Shown here one piece after another: positions 42,825-50,461 of a stretch of DNA of 64,000 nucleotides. The stretch lies in NCBI GenBank assembly GCA_902363555.1, contig CABJAM010000002.1:372001-436000 (forward strand), in the 5' to 3' direction. The notes beneath the pieces were generated by a model. The model worked only from the letters and a program-made list of their open reading frames with translations. It made no database searches and had not been told where the DNA came from. Origin of the DNA: Lachnospiraceae bacterium. Lineage in GTDB: Bacteria > Bacillota > Clostridia > Lachnospirales > Lachnospiraceae. A program made the position numbers and the translations under genes. Each line of letters begins with the position of its first letter. Within the stretch, counting starts at the first letter, position 1.

Positions 42825-42853
42825 GTAACAGTTCGGCTCCTATGAACTGTTAC
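42825..42853 (-). other. First hairpin of the glnA leader
   Basis: GTAACAGTTC and GAACTGTTAC form a perfect ten-bp stem around ATAGGAGCC. It lies 12 bases before the leader terminator, so the pair could form the two-hairpin ANTAR target, although the loop is nine rather than six bases. Confidence 0.6.
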
Positions 42854-42866
42854 CTTTATTTTTCGT

Positions 42867-42895
42867 ATTATAGCAATGGAATTGAGGGCTGTCAA
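42867..42895 (-). promoter_or_regulatory. glnA promoter
   Basis: Perfect TTGACA (42895-42890) and TATAAT (42872-42867) with a 17-bp spacer on the minus strand. Confidence 0.92.
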
Positions 42896-42945
42896 TAGTT
42901 TTTCAGGAAATTTTAAGCAATTTTGGATTATTTTTAATATTACAC

Positions 42946-42976
42946 TTGACCTGAACGCAGCGTACACCTTTATAAT
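42946..42976 (+). promoter_or_regulatory. MerR-type promoter with 19-bp spacer
   Basis: TTGACC (42946-42951) and TATAAT (42971-42976) are 19 bp apart, with the partial dyad ACCTGAACG-CAG-CGTACACCT in between. The geometry fits autoregulation by the MerR protein encoded downstream. Confidence 0.7.
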
Positions 42977-43066
42977 ATGTATTGTCCTGATGGACAAGCA
43001 GGTCATCAATTTCTCAGGAGAAATTGGTGACAAATTATAATAGGAATTGTCCTGATGGGCAAACCG
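42971..43066 (+). repeat. 64-bp palindrome/TATAAT repeat, copy C
   Basis: TATAAT at 42971-42976 and again at 43036-43041, each followed by (A)TTGTCCTGATGG(A/G)CAA. Between them is a 30-bp palindrome (43002-43031) with arms GTCATCAATTTCTC and GAGAAATTGGTGAC, one G-T pair and a two-base loop. It lies upstream of the MerR gene and reads toward it. Confidence 0.75.
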
Positions 43067-43090
43067 TTATCAAGAAAGAGGCGATACGCT

Positions 43091-43984
43091 ATGAGGATCA
43101 ATGAGGTAGCTCAGGAAGTAAATTTAAGTAAACGGGCCGTGAAATATTATGAAGAACAGGGCCTGCTCAAGGTCGAAAAGGACAGTAATGGTTACCGCAA
43201 CTATACAGATGAAAATATCACTACATTAAAAGAAATTTCGATTTATCGCAAGCTTGGAATACGAATTGCAGATATCAAAGGGCTGCTTAATTCCGATGAC
43301 AAACATTTACTTAAAGAAATTTATGAAGAAAAAGCCAATGCCCTGGATTCGGATAAAAAAGAATTGGAAGCTTTACATGCATTTATCCAGGACCATGATG
43401 TGGAAGCGGCCTACCCGGCTATAAATTACGCGTCGATCGGTCAGGCAATACAGGATATGATCCCCGGTTTTTATGGCTATTATTTTATGAATCATTTTAA
43501 ACCGTACTTACAGATTAAAATAACGTCAGAGGAACAGCAAAAGGCTTACCGGAATATCATCGACTTCTGGGATACAACGACTATTAAAATACCTCTATTT
43601 ATGCGGCTGGTCAGCTTTATTTCCTACCGTTTTATGCCGAAAGCATCGATGGCGCAAATGACACGCCAAATGGACGCTCAGATACAGAAATATCTGAATC
43701 CTACCGAGGAGGAATATGAAAAGTTTAAAAATCAGACAGCCAGTAATGTACGGCTGAAAAACAGCCTGCTGCTGAGGTGGCATCCCGCTTATATTTCTCA
43801 GAGAAAATTTATGAAACGGCTTCAGGATCAGGGGTATAATGATATTTTTATCCCAAATATGATTGCTCTGTCGCCGAAATATAAGGAGTATCACGAGGCG
43901 CTCACACGTATAAATGACCGGATTTGTAAGGATTTGGGGTTATATTATGATTCGGGGTATCGGCTTGTTATGAAGAAAAAATAA
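43091..43984 (+). CDS. MerR family transcriptional regulator
   Basis: 297 residues. Typical winged helix-turn-helix start MRINEVAQEVNLSKRAVKYYEEQGLL, then RNYTDENITTLKEISIYRKLG and a dimerisation helix. The C-terminal region of about 200 residues is basic and amphipathic with no GyrI-like motif; ligand unknown. The start at 43091 removes 12 residues of an upstream in-frame ATG and gives the MRI start usual in this family. The promoter has a 19-bp spacer. Target genes beyond itself are not evident; the divergent neighbour is glnA. Confidence 0.9.
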   Translation: MRINEVAQEVNLSKRAVKYYEEQGLLKVEKDSNGYRNYTDENITTLKEISIYRKLGIRIADIKGLLNSDDKHLLKEIYEEKANALDSDKKELEALHAFIQDHDVEAAYPAINYASIGQAIQDMIPGFYGYYFMNHFKPYLQIKITSEEQQKAYRNIIDFWDTTTIKIPLFMRLVSFISYRFMPKASMAQMTRQMDAQIQKYLNPTEEEYEKFKNQTASNVRLKNSLLLRWHPAYISQRKFMKRLQDQGYNDIFIPNMIALSPKYKEYHEALTRINDRICKDLGLYYDSGYRLVMKKK

Positions 43985-44165
43985 ATGTAGCCACCAGGAA
44001 AATGCATTCTTTCCCACATGTCGGTCCGGCGCAAATAACCTGATTAAATTCCTGATGATATTTCCAGTTATTATTCATACATTTCTTGTTATATTTTTGT
44101 GCAAAGTATTGCTTTCTTCGTGCAAATAACATATACTATAATTATCACAGAAAGGGGTTGATTAT

Positions 44166-44441
44166 ATGGCTGGAAATACCACAAACATCAGTATCCGGAT
44201 AGATTCTGATTTAAAAGCACAGGCCGATGCCCTGTTTAATGAACTGGGTATGAACCTGACTACGGCGTTCAATATCTTTGTGCGTCAATCGCTTCGTGAA
44301 GGCGGTATACCATTTCAGGTGAAGTTGGAACAGCCCAACAAAGAAACGGTTACCGCCATGTTGGAAGCGGAAAGGATTGCGAGAGACCCATCTGTAAAGG
44401 GTTACAATGACCTTGATGAGTTATTCGCAGACTTGTCCTGA
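44166..44441 (+). CDS. RelB/DinJ family antitoxin without adjacent toxin
   Basis: 91 residues. Ribbon-helix-helix start NTTNISIRIDSDLKAQADALFNELGMNLTTAFNIFVRQSLREGGIPF is the RelB/DinJ signature; the C-terminus (YNDLDELFADLS) is the toxin-binding tail. Ribosome site AAAGGGG. A YafQ/RelE toxin normally follows within a few bases, but no such frame exists before the convergent gene ending at 44471. The upstream region contains the direct repeat TTTGTGCAAA/TTCGTGCAAA (about 44095 and 44117), a possible autorepressor site. Confidence 0.88.
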   Translation: MAGNTTNISIRIDSDLKAQADALFNELGMNLTTAFNIFVRQSLREGGIPFQVKLEQPNKETVTAMLEAERIARDPSVKGYNDLDELFADLS

Positions 44442-44470
44442 CGCTGGCCCGCACCGGAACGCACAGTGAC

Positions 44471-45523
44471 TTATTTGGCAAATGACAGTGCATAGAGTAC
44501 ACTCGCGCCGCCCATCCCAATTAAAAAATACCAGATCAGGCAGTATACCGCCATCCGTTTCATAGACCGCCCACGGGCATCATACTGCGAGATCCAGTCG
44601 ATCAGCGCGCCATGCCGTACCTTCCATAAAGATGTCTGAAAGTAAAACAGCATACAGAAGCAGATAAAGGTAACAAAAAACAAAATAAGCGCCTGTCTCC
44701 CGGCATTGCCCTCATCCTGCCACTGCTGTACCAGTTCTGCCACGCCGCCGTCATGCTGTGACACGGTGATCCCGTGGCTTTCCAATAGCGACAGCATTTC
44801 CTCCAGAGAAGCTCCGTCATTCAACTGGATAAAATATTTATATGAGGCTGTTTTTGATGTCTCCTCTCCGGGCAATGCCCCTGTCTCCGCTCCTTTTGTA
44901 TTCCCGGTCTGGCCCAGTGCCTTAATGATGGCCTCATATCCATCCAGCGTTGTGTATACATATCGTGTCTGACGGTCCGCATCCGCCATCTCGGAGACAT
45001 CCTCATGGGAGATCCCGGCGATTCTCACCCGCTGGATCGGGGCCGCGCCTATCCCGAAGGTTTCCAGCAGATGGTCCTGATCTGAGCTTACCGGGAGTTT
45101 ATCCTTTTTCTCATTGGTCATCGATGCCAGAACGCTCTGGTCCAGCACGATATATGGCATATTACCGGCCAGCGGCACGGCGAGCACATCCCCATACAGT
45201 TCGGTCAGGTGATCCGTCTCCGTTCCCACCAGCGTCACCTCCGTCTGGTAGCTGCCGTAGGAGAGTGTCTGCACACTTTCTTCATATCGAACGATCTGCC
45301 GGACCCCGGATATTTCCCGCAGCGCATCCAGATTTCCCAGAGATGACTCCAAAAGCTCGCACCGAAGCTCCAACGGCCGGTGCATTTCATTATACAGGCC
45401 GTAAAATACCGCGGCACCGGAAAACAGCCATTGGAACGCCAGGATGACCACCGCCATCAGGACCGGCGTCGTCTTTTGCCGGAGAATCTTCCATGAATAC
45501 CGAAAACATTCAATCCTCCCCAT
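44471..45523 (-). CDS. MacB/FtsX-like permease, short form
   Basis: 350 residues. One N-terminal helix (about 20-42), an extracytoplasmic MacB-type core of about 240 residues (REISGVRQIVRYEES, VTLVGTETDHLTELYGD), then only two C-terminal helices (about 280-300 and 328-346) where MacB has three. It overlaps the end of the CARDB-like gene by 14 bp. Together with the degenerate LolD-like ATPase two genes upstream it resembles a decayed or re-purposed MacB system; it could act as a tension or substrate-sensing subunit rather than a pump. Confidence 0.75.
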   Translation of the reverse strand: MGRIECFRYSWKILRQKTTPVLMAVVILAFQWLFSGAAVFYGLYNEMHRPLELRCELLESSLGNLDALREISGVRQIVRYEESVQTLSYGSYQTEVTLVGTETDHLTELYGDVLAVPLAGNMPYIVLDQSVLASMTNEKKDKLPVSSDQDHLLETFGIGAAPIQRVRIAGISHEDVSEMADADRQTRYVYTTLDGYEAIIKALGQTGNTKGAETGALPGEETSKTASYKYFIQLNDGASLEEMLSLLESHGITVSQHDGGVAELVQQWQDEGNAGRQALILFFVTFICFCMLFYFQTSLWKVRHGALIDWISQYDARGRSMKRMAVYCLIWYFLIGMGGASVLYALSFAK

Positions 45524-47207
45524 AGCCAGCCCTCCGGCGTCTTTTCCGTATCAGCGCGGGGATCAGGGTTCCGGCTGCGACGACCAGCGCCAGGGCACCG
45601 ATACCGATTAGGAGCTGGTTCCCTATACCGTCCTCCTCATTATCCTGCGGACTCAAAGATGCGTTTATCTTCAGCGGATTGATGGTGATCGATATCTCTT
45701 CTTCGGCTGTATATTCATTGCCCGCCTCATCCTCATAGATCAGTTCAACGGTTCCAATGGTCTTTCCATAGCGCCCCTGATCCTCCTCTGCCTGAGGATT
45801 GACCATCCCCGCAAAAAGGCTCAGTTCCCCCGATGCAGCGCTCCCGCCCTCCATATTTCCAAGGAACAGGCTTTTTTCCGCACTGAGGCCCGGCACATTG
45901 ATCTGGCAGCGGGCATTATAGATCTTACCGCGGCCCAGGTTCATGGCCTGGACAGGGAGCGTCATACTGTCACCGGCGTTCACCTCCGTGGTCATCGCTC
46001 CTACTTCCAGTGCCACATCGAGCTTCTGCCGCAGAGCGATCTCAATGTTCCCCGAAGATGACAGAGAGACTGCGTCCGGATTATCATAAGCCATGGACAG
46101 GGTTATGGTATACTTCCCGTCTCCGGCCTTTTCATCGGTCTTAAAGGTTAAGGGGAGCTCCAGGGCCGCCAGAGATGCCAGAGAATCAAAATAAAACACG
46201 TTGCTGTCGGACTGGAGGGAGATTCCCTCAGCCTCACACGTGACCGTCACAGTCATGTTCTGTACAGATTTCAGCTTATTGGTATTTTTTAACACCGCAG
46301 TGAACGAAAACGTATCCCCGGATTCGATCTTTTCAGGCATCCCCGTACACTTCTCGATGATGACCTTTGGCTCGGAGGTCGGGTCCTCCGGTTCCTCCAC
46401 TGCTGCCGGCGGCTGGGTTTCCGGTTCCGTGCTCTTACCGTCAGTGATCTGGATATAGGTCGTAAAAGACTGGGTCATGGATACGCCCTCATAGGTATAA
46501 TCAATATTCAGTATCACCGGATAGACACCGTTTTGATAACCGTCCTGGAGCTCAAATCCAAACTTTACCAGGTATACCCGGCGCACTTCATCTGTTCCAT
46601 TAATCTTCTCATCTGTCTTTAATATCGTTTTCTGATAGTTTTTAAATACAAACGGTGAACCGGTCGTGGCACCCAGATCCGGTATCACCCGAATCGACGG
46701 GATGTCGATGGCTGCATCTGTATACAAAGGCAGGACCACCGTCGCAAGGCCACTGCCAACTGAGGGCGCATAGCCATCCCGGTAAGCCCGGTCCATACCA
46801 TCATAGATGTTCTCATCGTCCGTCATCAGAAGGTTCTGGAGCACGGGCAGACCGCCGGTTTCATCCTCCGTATCCGGAGGCGCATCGCTGCCGGATGGGG
46901 CTTTTGTATCCGTTTCTGTTCCGGCGGCACCTGTTCCCGATCCAGTGGCACCCGTTCCGGCGGTATCCTTTCCCGCTCCAGCAGAATCCGTATCCGTACC
47001 CGCCCCGGAGTCACTTCCTTTTGCGCCATTTTTTGCATCACTTTCCCCACTCTCATCCGTCGCATCCGCTGCCACGCCCTGCGCAGCTTCCCCCGCATTC
47101 CCTTCCGATGACTGCACCGTATCCGCGGCCGCAGCATAGCTATGGCACAGACTGCCGGATACGATCAAAGCCAGGACTATTGTCATACCAATAAGTGTTT
47201 TTCTCAT
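45510..47207 (-). CDS. Exported CARDB-like (COG1361-type) protein with C-terminal anchor
   Basis: 565 residues. Signal peptide (about 1-27, ending SYAAAA), a low-complexity Ala/Gly/Ser/Asp stretch (about 28-112), then two to three immunoglobulin-like CARDB domains (IIEKCTGMPEKIESGDTFSFTAVLKN; LEVGAMTTEVNAGDSMTLPVQAMN). A C-terminal helix and basic tail (IRKRRRRAG) anchor it. Such proteins often sit beside MacB-type ABC genes in Firmicutes. It shares this plan with the protein at 58457-59935. Likely an envelope adaptor for the transporter subunits encoded on either side. Confidence 0.85.
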   Translation of the reverse strand: MRKTLIGMTIVLALIVSGSLCHSYAAAADTVQSSEGNAGEAAQGVAADATDESGESDAKNGAKGSDSGAGTDTDSAGAGKDTAGTGATGSGTGAAGTETDTKAPSGSDAPPDTEDETGGLPVLQNLLMTDDENIYDGMDRAYRDGYAPSVGSGLATVVLPLYTDAAIDIPSIRVIPDLGATTGSPFVFKNYQKTILKTDEKINGTDEVRRVYLVKFGFELQDGYQNGVYPVILNIDYTYEGVSMTQSFTTYIQITDGKSTEPETQPPAAVEEPEDPTSEPKVIIEKCTGMPEKIESGDTFSFTAVLKNTNKLKSVQNMTVTVTCEAEGISLQSDSNVFYFDSLASLAALELPLTFKTDEKAGDGKYTITLSMAYDNPDAVSLSSSGNIEIALRQKLDVALEVGAMTTEVNAGDSMTLPVQAMNLGRGKIYNARCQINVPGLSAEKSLFLGNMEGGSAASGELSLFAGMVNPQAEEDQGRYGKTIGTVELIYEDEAGNEYTAEEEISITINPLKINASLSPQDNEEDGIGNQLLIGIGALALVVAAGTLIPALIRKRRRRAGYGED

Positions 47208-47209
47208 TC

Positions 47210-47848
47210 TTATCTCTCATCTCCTGTCAATATCCCCTGGACAAGTCCAAAGGTTCTGTCAAATACGTAAGGCACCGCAGCGCTGTCCGAAAAGCACAGG
47301 ACTGCCATTTTATACTGTTCGATATTGAGCCCTGCCTGCTGCCAGAAATTTTTTTCTTCCTCATAGGTCAGGTCGTACAGGCCGCTGCCAATCACCAGTA
47401 GCTGGGGCTGCGCCGCCAGAGCCTGGAGCAGGAGCATCATACACCGGTCATAGCTGCCGATGAACTGCACCCGCACATTTCTTTTATCCCACAACGGCCC
47501 CGCCTTGAGGACCGGCCTTAACCGTTCCAGCGCCTGCCCGCGGGTCATGCCTCCCAGTAACAGGGGGAGCACACAATAATCCATCACGGTCAGATCCCTC
47601 AGATACGGGAACACTTCCGGCAGCGCCGCTATCCGCCCGTACCTTTGTATACTTCCTTCATCGGGCTGAGCCAGACCGGCAGTCATGCGGTAAAGATCGG
47701 TCAGGTCATGGCTCCGGCCATGGATCAGTACCCGCTCGCCCTTATGGACGGCAAGGCTCTGACGTTCCACTGTCAGCCTGCCATCCCTGTGCCATTTTGT
47801 GACCTGCTCCAGCCGGAGCAGTACGTCCGCAGATCGTTCTCCCATCAT
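47210..47848 (-). CDS. Degenerate LolD/MacB-like ABC ATPase lacking nucleotide-binding motifs
   Basis: 212 residues that keep the LolD-like fold (start LLRLEQVTKWHRDGRL; LRDLTVMDYCVLPLLLGGMTRGQALERLRPVL) but have lost every catalytic motif. The P-loop reads IHGRSHDLTDLY instead of GxxGxGKST. The signature reads IGSYDRC instead of LSGGQ. Walker B reads LLVIGSGLYDL instead of LLLLDEP. The frame is open throughout, so this is not a simple pseudogene. ATG follows GGGAGG inside the preceding ATPase gene. It may be a non-hydrolysing partner of the MacB-like subunit downstream. Confidence 0.8.
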   Translation of the reverse strand: MMGERSADVLLRLEQVTKWHRDGRLTVERQSLAVHKGERVLIHGRSHDLTDLYRMTAGLAQPDEGSIQRYGRIAALPEVFPYLRDLTVMDYCVLPLLLGGMTRGQALERLRPVLKAGPLWDKRNVRVQFIGSYDRCMMLLLQALAAQPQLLVIGSGLYDLTYEEEKNFWQQAGLNIEQYKMAVLCFSDSAAVPYVFDRTFGLVQGILTGDER

Positions 47849-47849
47849 C

Positions 47850-48509
47850 TCATCCCTCCCTGGAGCGGTCACGGATGCACCGCAGTGTTCCGCCATCCAT
47901 TTCACAGACGATGTCACACAAAACATCGATATCGTTCTGGCTGTGGCTGGAGAGCAGGATCGTCTTATGCTGCCGCTTCAATTCCAGTATGAGTTGGTGG
48001 ATCTGAGCCACGCCCTTTTTGTCCAGTCCATTAAAAGGCTCGTCCAGGATGAGGATGGACGGGTCCTCCATGATCGCCTGAGCGATCCCCAGGCGCTGGC
48101 GCATCCCCAGGGAGTACTTGGACACGTTCTTTTTAAGGTCCGGGTCCAGCCCCACCTTGCGGATCGTATCCCGTATGGCCGGGCGGACCACCTTTTTTCT
48201 CAAGGACGCCAATATCTCCAGATTTTTGAGGCCTGTGAGCCCCGGCAGGAAGCCGGGTGTTTCAATGATGAGGCCGATGTCCTCCGGAAAGTCCACATCC
48301 TTACCGATCTGTTTATAATCCACAAAGATCTTTCCACGGGTAGGGATCAGAAATCCGCAGATACATTTCATCAGCACGGTCTTCCCGCTGCCGTTATTGC
48401 CCACGATCCCGTAAATGCGCCCTTCCTCAAACTCCCAGGAAACATCGTTCAATACCTGCTCATCCCCAAAGACCATGGATACATGATCCACCTTGATTAC
48501 CGTTCGCAT
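47850..48509 (-). CDS. ABC transporter ATP-binding protein
   Basis: 219 residues with intact Walker A GNNGSGKT, signature YSLGMRQR, Walker B ILILDEP and SSHSQND switch. The sequence GLIIETPGFLPGLTG after Walker A is shared with the ATPase at 54800-55441, placing both in one subfamily (lantibiotic/bacitracin-type exporters are similar). Starts eight bases after the upstream permease stop and ends one base before the degenerate ATPase start, so all are tightly coupled. Confidence 0.93.
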   Translation of the reverse strand: MRTVIKVDHVSMVFGDEQVLNDVSWEFEEGRIYGIVGNNGSGKTVLMKCICGFLIPTRGKIFVDYKQIGKDVDFPEDIGLIIETPGFLPGLTGLKNLEILASLRKKVVRPAIRDTIRKVGLDPDLKKNVSKYSLGMRQRLGIAQAIMEDPSILILDEPFNGLDKKGVAQIHQLILELKRQHKTILLSSHSQNDIDVLCDIVCEMDGGTLRCIRDRSREG

Positions 48510-48517
48510 CTTCTCAC

Positions 48518-49417
48518 CTAACTTTCCGTTCCCTTGAACACAAAACCGTAATGGCGCATGGCCCGCACCGTAACTAAAAGGAGCACCGCCAGGAGCAGGG
48601 CAAATATGAGCCCGGTCTGCCCCAGGGTTGGGAGCTGGTCATACCCGAAATCATGCATGGCGTAGGTGGCATGGTTCAGTGGCGATAACCATCCGACCCA
48701 GACGCGGGCCTTATAGTAGAGGACATCCGGCAGTCTCAGCAGCTTCTGGATGTTTTCCGGGTTCAGCAGCAGCCCGTACACACTAAAGCTCAGCACACTG
48801 ATGATACCGGCCATCTGCCCTTTCCACAGATTAAAGAACAGCATGATGAACACCATGACCAGCGTATATAAGAGCAGCAGCCCGAAAATACACAGCATCG
48901 CGCCATAGGGCCGGCTCATCTCCAGTGTCTTTACCGTGGCCGGCAGTGCGATCCTTTTCCCTTCATCCGAGTAGGCCAGTATGGCTGCCGTACGGCTCCA
49001 TGTATTTTTTGTAAAGGACATGCGCATGCACAACAGACAGGTGGACGCCAGGACAAACAGCAGATAGACCGCCGTGGCCATAAATATATAAACCATCTGC
49101 CCGAACACCCATGTTTTACGGCTCCCCCGGGCGAGGAAAAAGGGTGTAGCCGGAGTGATGAAGGGCATGTCCGCAAATAACAGCAGCAGCAACAGGGATG
49201 AGAGCAGGATGGAATTGCTGTCGCCAAATGTCCACACAAAAGCTTCCACGAGCTGCATCGTCGTCTCATGCGCCTCAGCAAAGGCCACCGTCTTGTCCGT
49301 CAGCAGAAAGCAGAGGATAAATGCCAGGATGAAGGTGGCAATGACCCTTGTATTGCCTTTCCAAAGGCGGAAATTATAGAGCGCCGTCCACCCGACCAGT
49401 TTCAGTTTTCTAAACAT
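48518..49417 (-). CDS. ABC-2-like permease
   Basis: 299 residues with about six membrane helices (about 25-45, 70-90, 108-130, 175-200, 205-225, 265-290). It overlaps the preceding permease gene by eight bases and is followed by the ATPase gene, so the two permeases probably pair as a heterodimer with that ATPase. No substrate-specific motif is visible. Confidence 0.85.
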   Translation of the reverse strand: MFRKLKLVGWTALYNFRLWKGNTRVIATFILAFILCFLLTDKTVAFAEAHETTMQLVEAFVWTFGDSNSILLSSLLLLLLFADMPFITPATPFFLARGSRKTWVFGQMVYIFMATAVYLLFVLASTCLLCMRMSFTKNTWSRTAAILAYSDEGKRIALPATVKTLEMSRPYGAMLCIFGLLLLYTLVMVFIMLFFNLWKGQMAGIISVLSFSVYGLLLNPENIQKLLRLPDVLYYKARVWVGWLSPLNHATYAMHDFGYDQLPTLGQTGLIFALLLAVLLLVTVRAMRHYGFVFKGTES

Positions 49418-50354
49418 ACATCAGCCTCCTTCTGGCAGACTCCACAAACGCCCAGGAAGCAAATGCCGTCAGCGCGAGGAGCCACAGGCAGACGCTCCAT
49501 GTATCCGCCGGCCATATTTCCGACGGGTCCAGCCACTGCTTTGGATAGAGCAGGTTGCATCCGGTGAAGTACCGCTCACAGAATATGATGAGTAGATATT
49601 CCGCCATGAACGGGGAGAGCCACGCCATATAGCGGTTATTGATGGCCGTGGATATCCACAGTCCGGTGACGGCCCCCAGCGCCCCAAAGCAAAAGTAACG
49701 GGCCAGCAGACGGACCGACACGGCAAGCCATATCCGGGCAGCCGATGCCCCCGCGCCAGACGTTCCCGCCGCCCCCGTGGATGCACCGGACACCCCAGAC
49801 GTTCCTGCCGCTGCCCCAAAACCTCCGGACGACCCAGACGTTCCTGCCGCTGCCCCGGAACCCCCGGACGCCCCGGCGGTTCCTGCCGATGGATCAGCCT
49901 CCGTAACCTGTGCCTGTGAGGATGCTCCCATAGATGCTCCCGCGGGGGCTTCTAGTCCGGAAAAGACGAGGAACGCCGCCACGTAGAGCCCCAATGCTCC
50001 CACCACTAAGACAAGTCCTCCTGAGAGGGCTGTGGCTGTGACTTTGGAGATGAGCCAGGTCCGGCGTTTGACCCGCCCCAGGGAAAAACGCAGTATCCCG
50101 GATTTATATTCGTCGATAAAGCTGGCGGAAAAAGGCAGGGTACACAAAACAGGCAGGCAGAAGAGCATTGTGTCGCCGGTCAGTGTGTCGTATATAAAAT
50201 TTATCGTCCAGTCCTGTTCCAGGGCTTTTCCGTCGCGAATAATCCCGGCAATGGTATCCAGCCGTGTCAACAGTGCCAGCAGCACCATGGCGGCAATGCT
50301 GAGATATATCCAGCGGATGGAAAAGGCCCGGCGGGCGTCATAAGTAAGCATCAT
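49410..50354 (-). CDS. ABC-2-like permease with Ala/Gly/Ser-rich loop insert
   Basis: About 314 residues from the ATG at 50354 (GGAG upstream; longer in-frame starts exist up to 50438). Helices at about 15-35, 70-90 and 110-130 are followed by an insert of some 70 residues made of GAAAGTSG-type units, then three more helices. The cytoplasmic segment DEYKSGILRFSLGRVKRRTW resembles the ABC-2 coupling region. Partner of the permease at 48518-49417. The insert is encoded by short GC-rich repeats. Confidence 0.83.
   Translation of the reverse strand: MMLTYDARRAFSIRWIYLSIAAMVLLALLTRLDTIAGIIRDGKALEQDWTINFIYDTLTGDTMLFCLPVLCTLPFSASFIDEYKSGILRFSLGRVKRRTWLISKVTATALSGGLVLVVGALGLYVAAFLVFSGLEAPAGASMGASSQAQVTEADPSAGTAGASGGSGAAAGTSGSSGGFGAAAGTSGVSGASTGAAGTSGAGASAARIWLAVSVRLLARYFCFGALGAVTGLWISTAINNRYMAWLSPFMAEYLLIIFCERYFTGCNLLYPKQWLDPSEIWPADTWSVCLWLLALTAFASWAFVESARRRLMYV
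49745..49960 (-). repeat. Low-complexity tract inside a permease gene
   Basis: Imperfect 30-42-bp units containing GACGTTCCTGCCGCTGCCCC (plus-strand reading) encode Gly/Ala/Ser/Thr-rich loop sequence with in-frame length changes only. Confidence 0.75.
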
Positions 50355-50416
50355 TCTATTCTCCATATCTGACGGATACGCCGGCTTATAAAACTTAACA
50401 TGTAGCAGTTTCTGTG

Positions 50417-50445
50417 GTAATAGTTCGGCATCCCTCAACTGTTAT
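50417..50445. other. GTAACAGTTC-family hairpin between lipoprotein and permease genes
   Basis: On the plus strand TAATAGTT and AACTGTTA pair (one T-G) around a loop of about eleven bases. Confidence 0.5.
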
Positions 50446-50461
50446 GTTACCGGGCTCCGTG

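Noticed and set aside
44442..44560. Search for a YafQ/RelE toxin after the antitoxin
   Set aside because: The antitoxin stop is followed within 30 bp by the end of the convergent MacB-like gene; no toxin-like frame exists on the plus strand.
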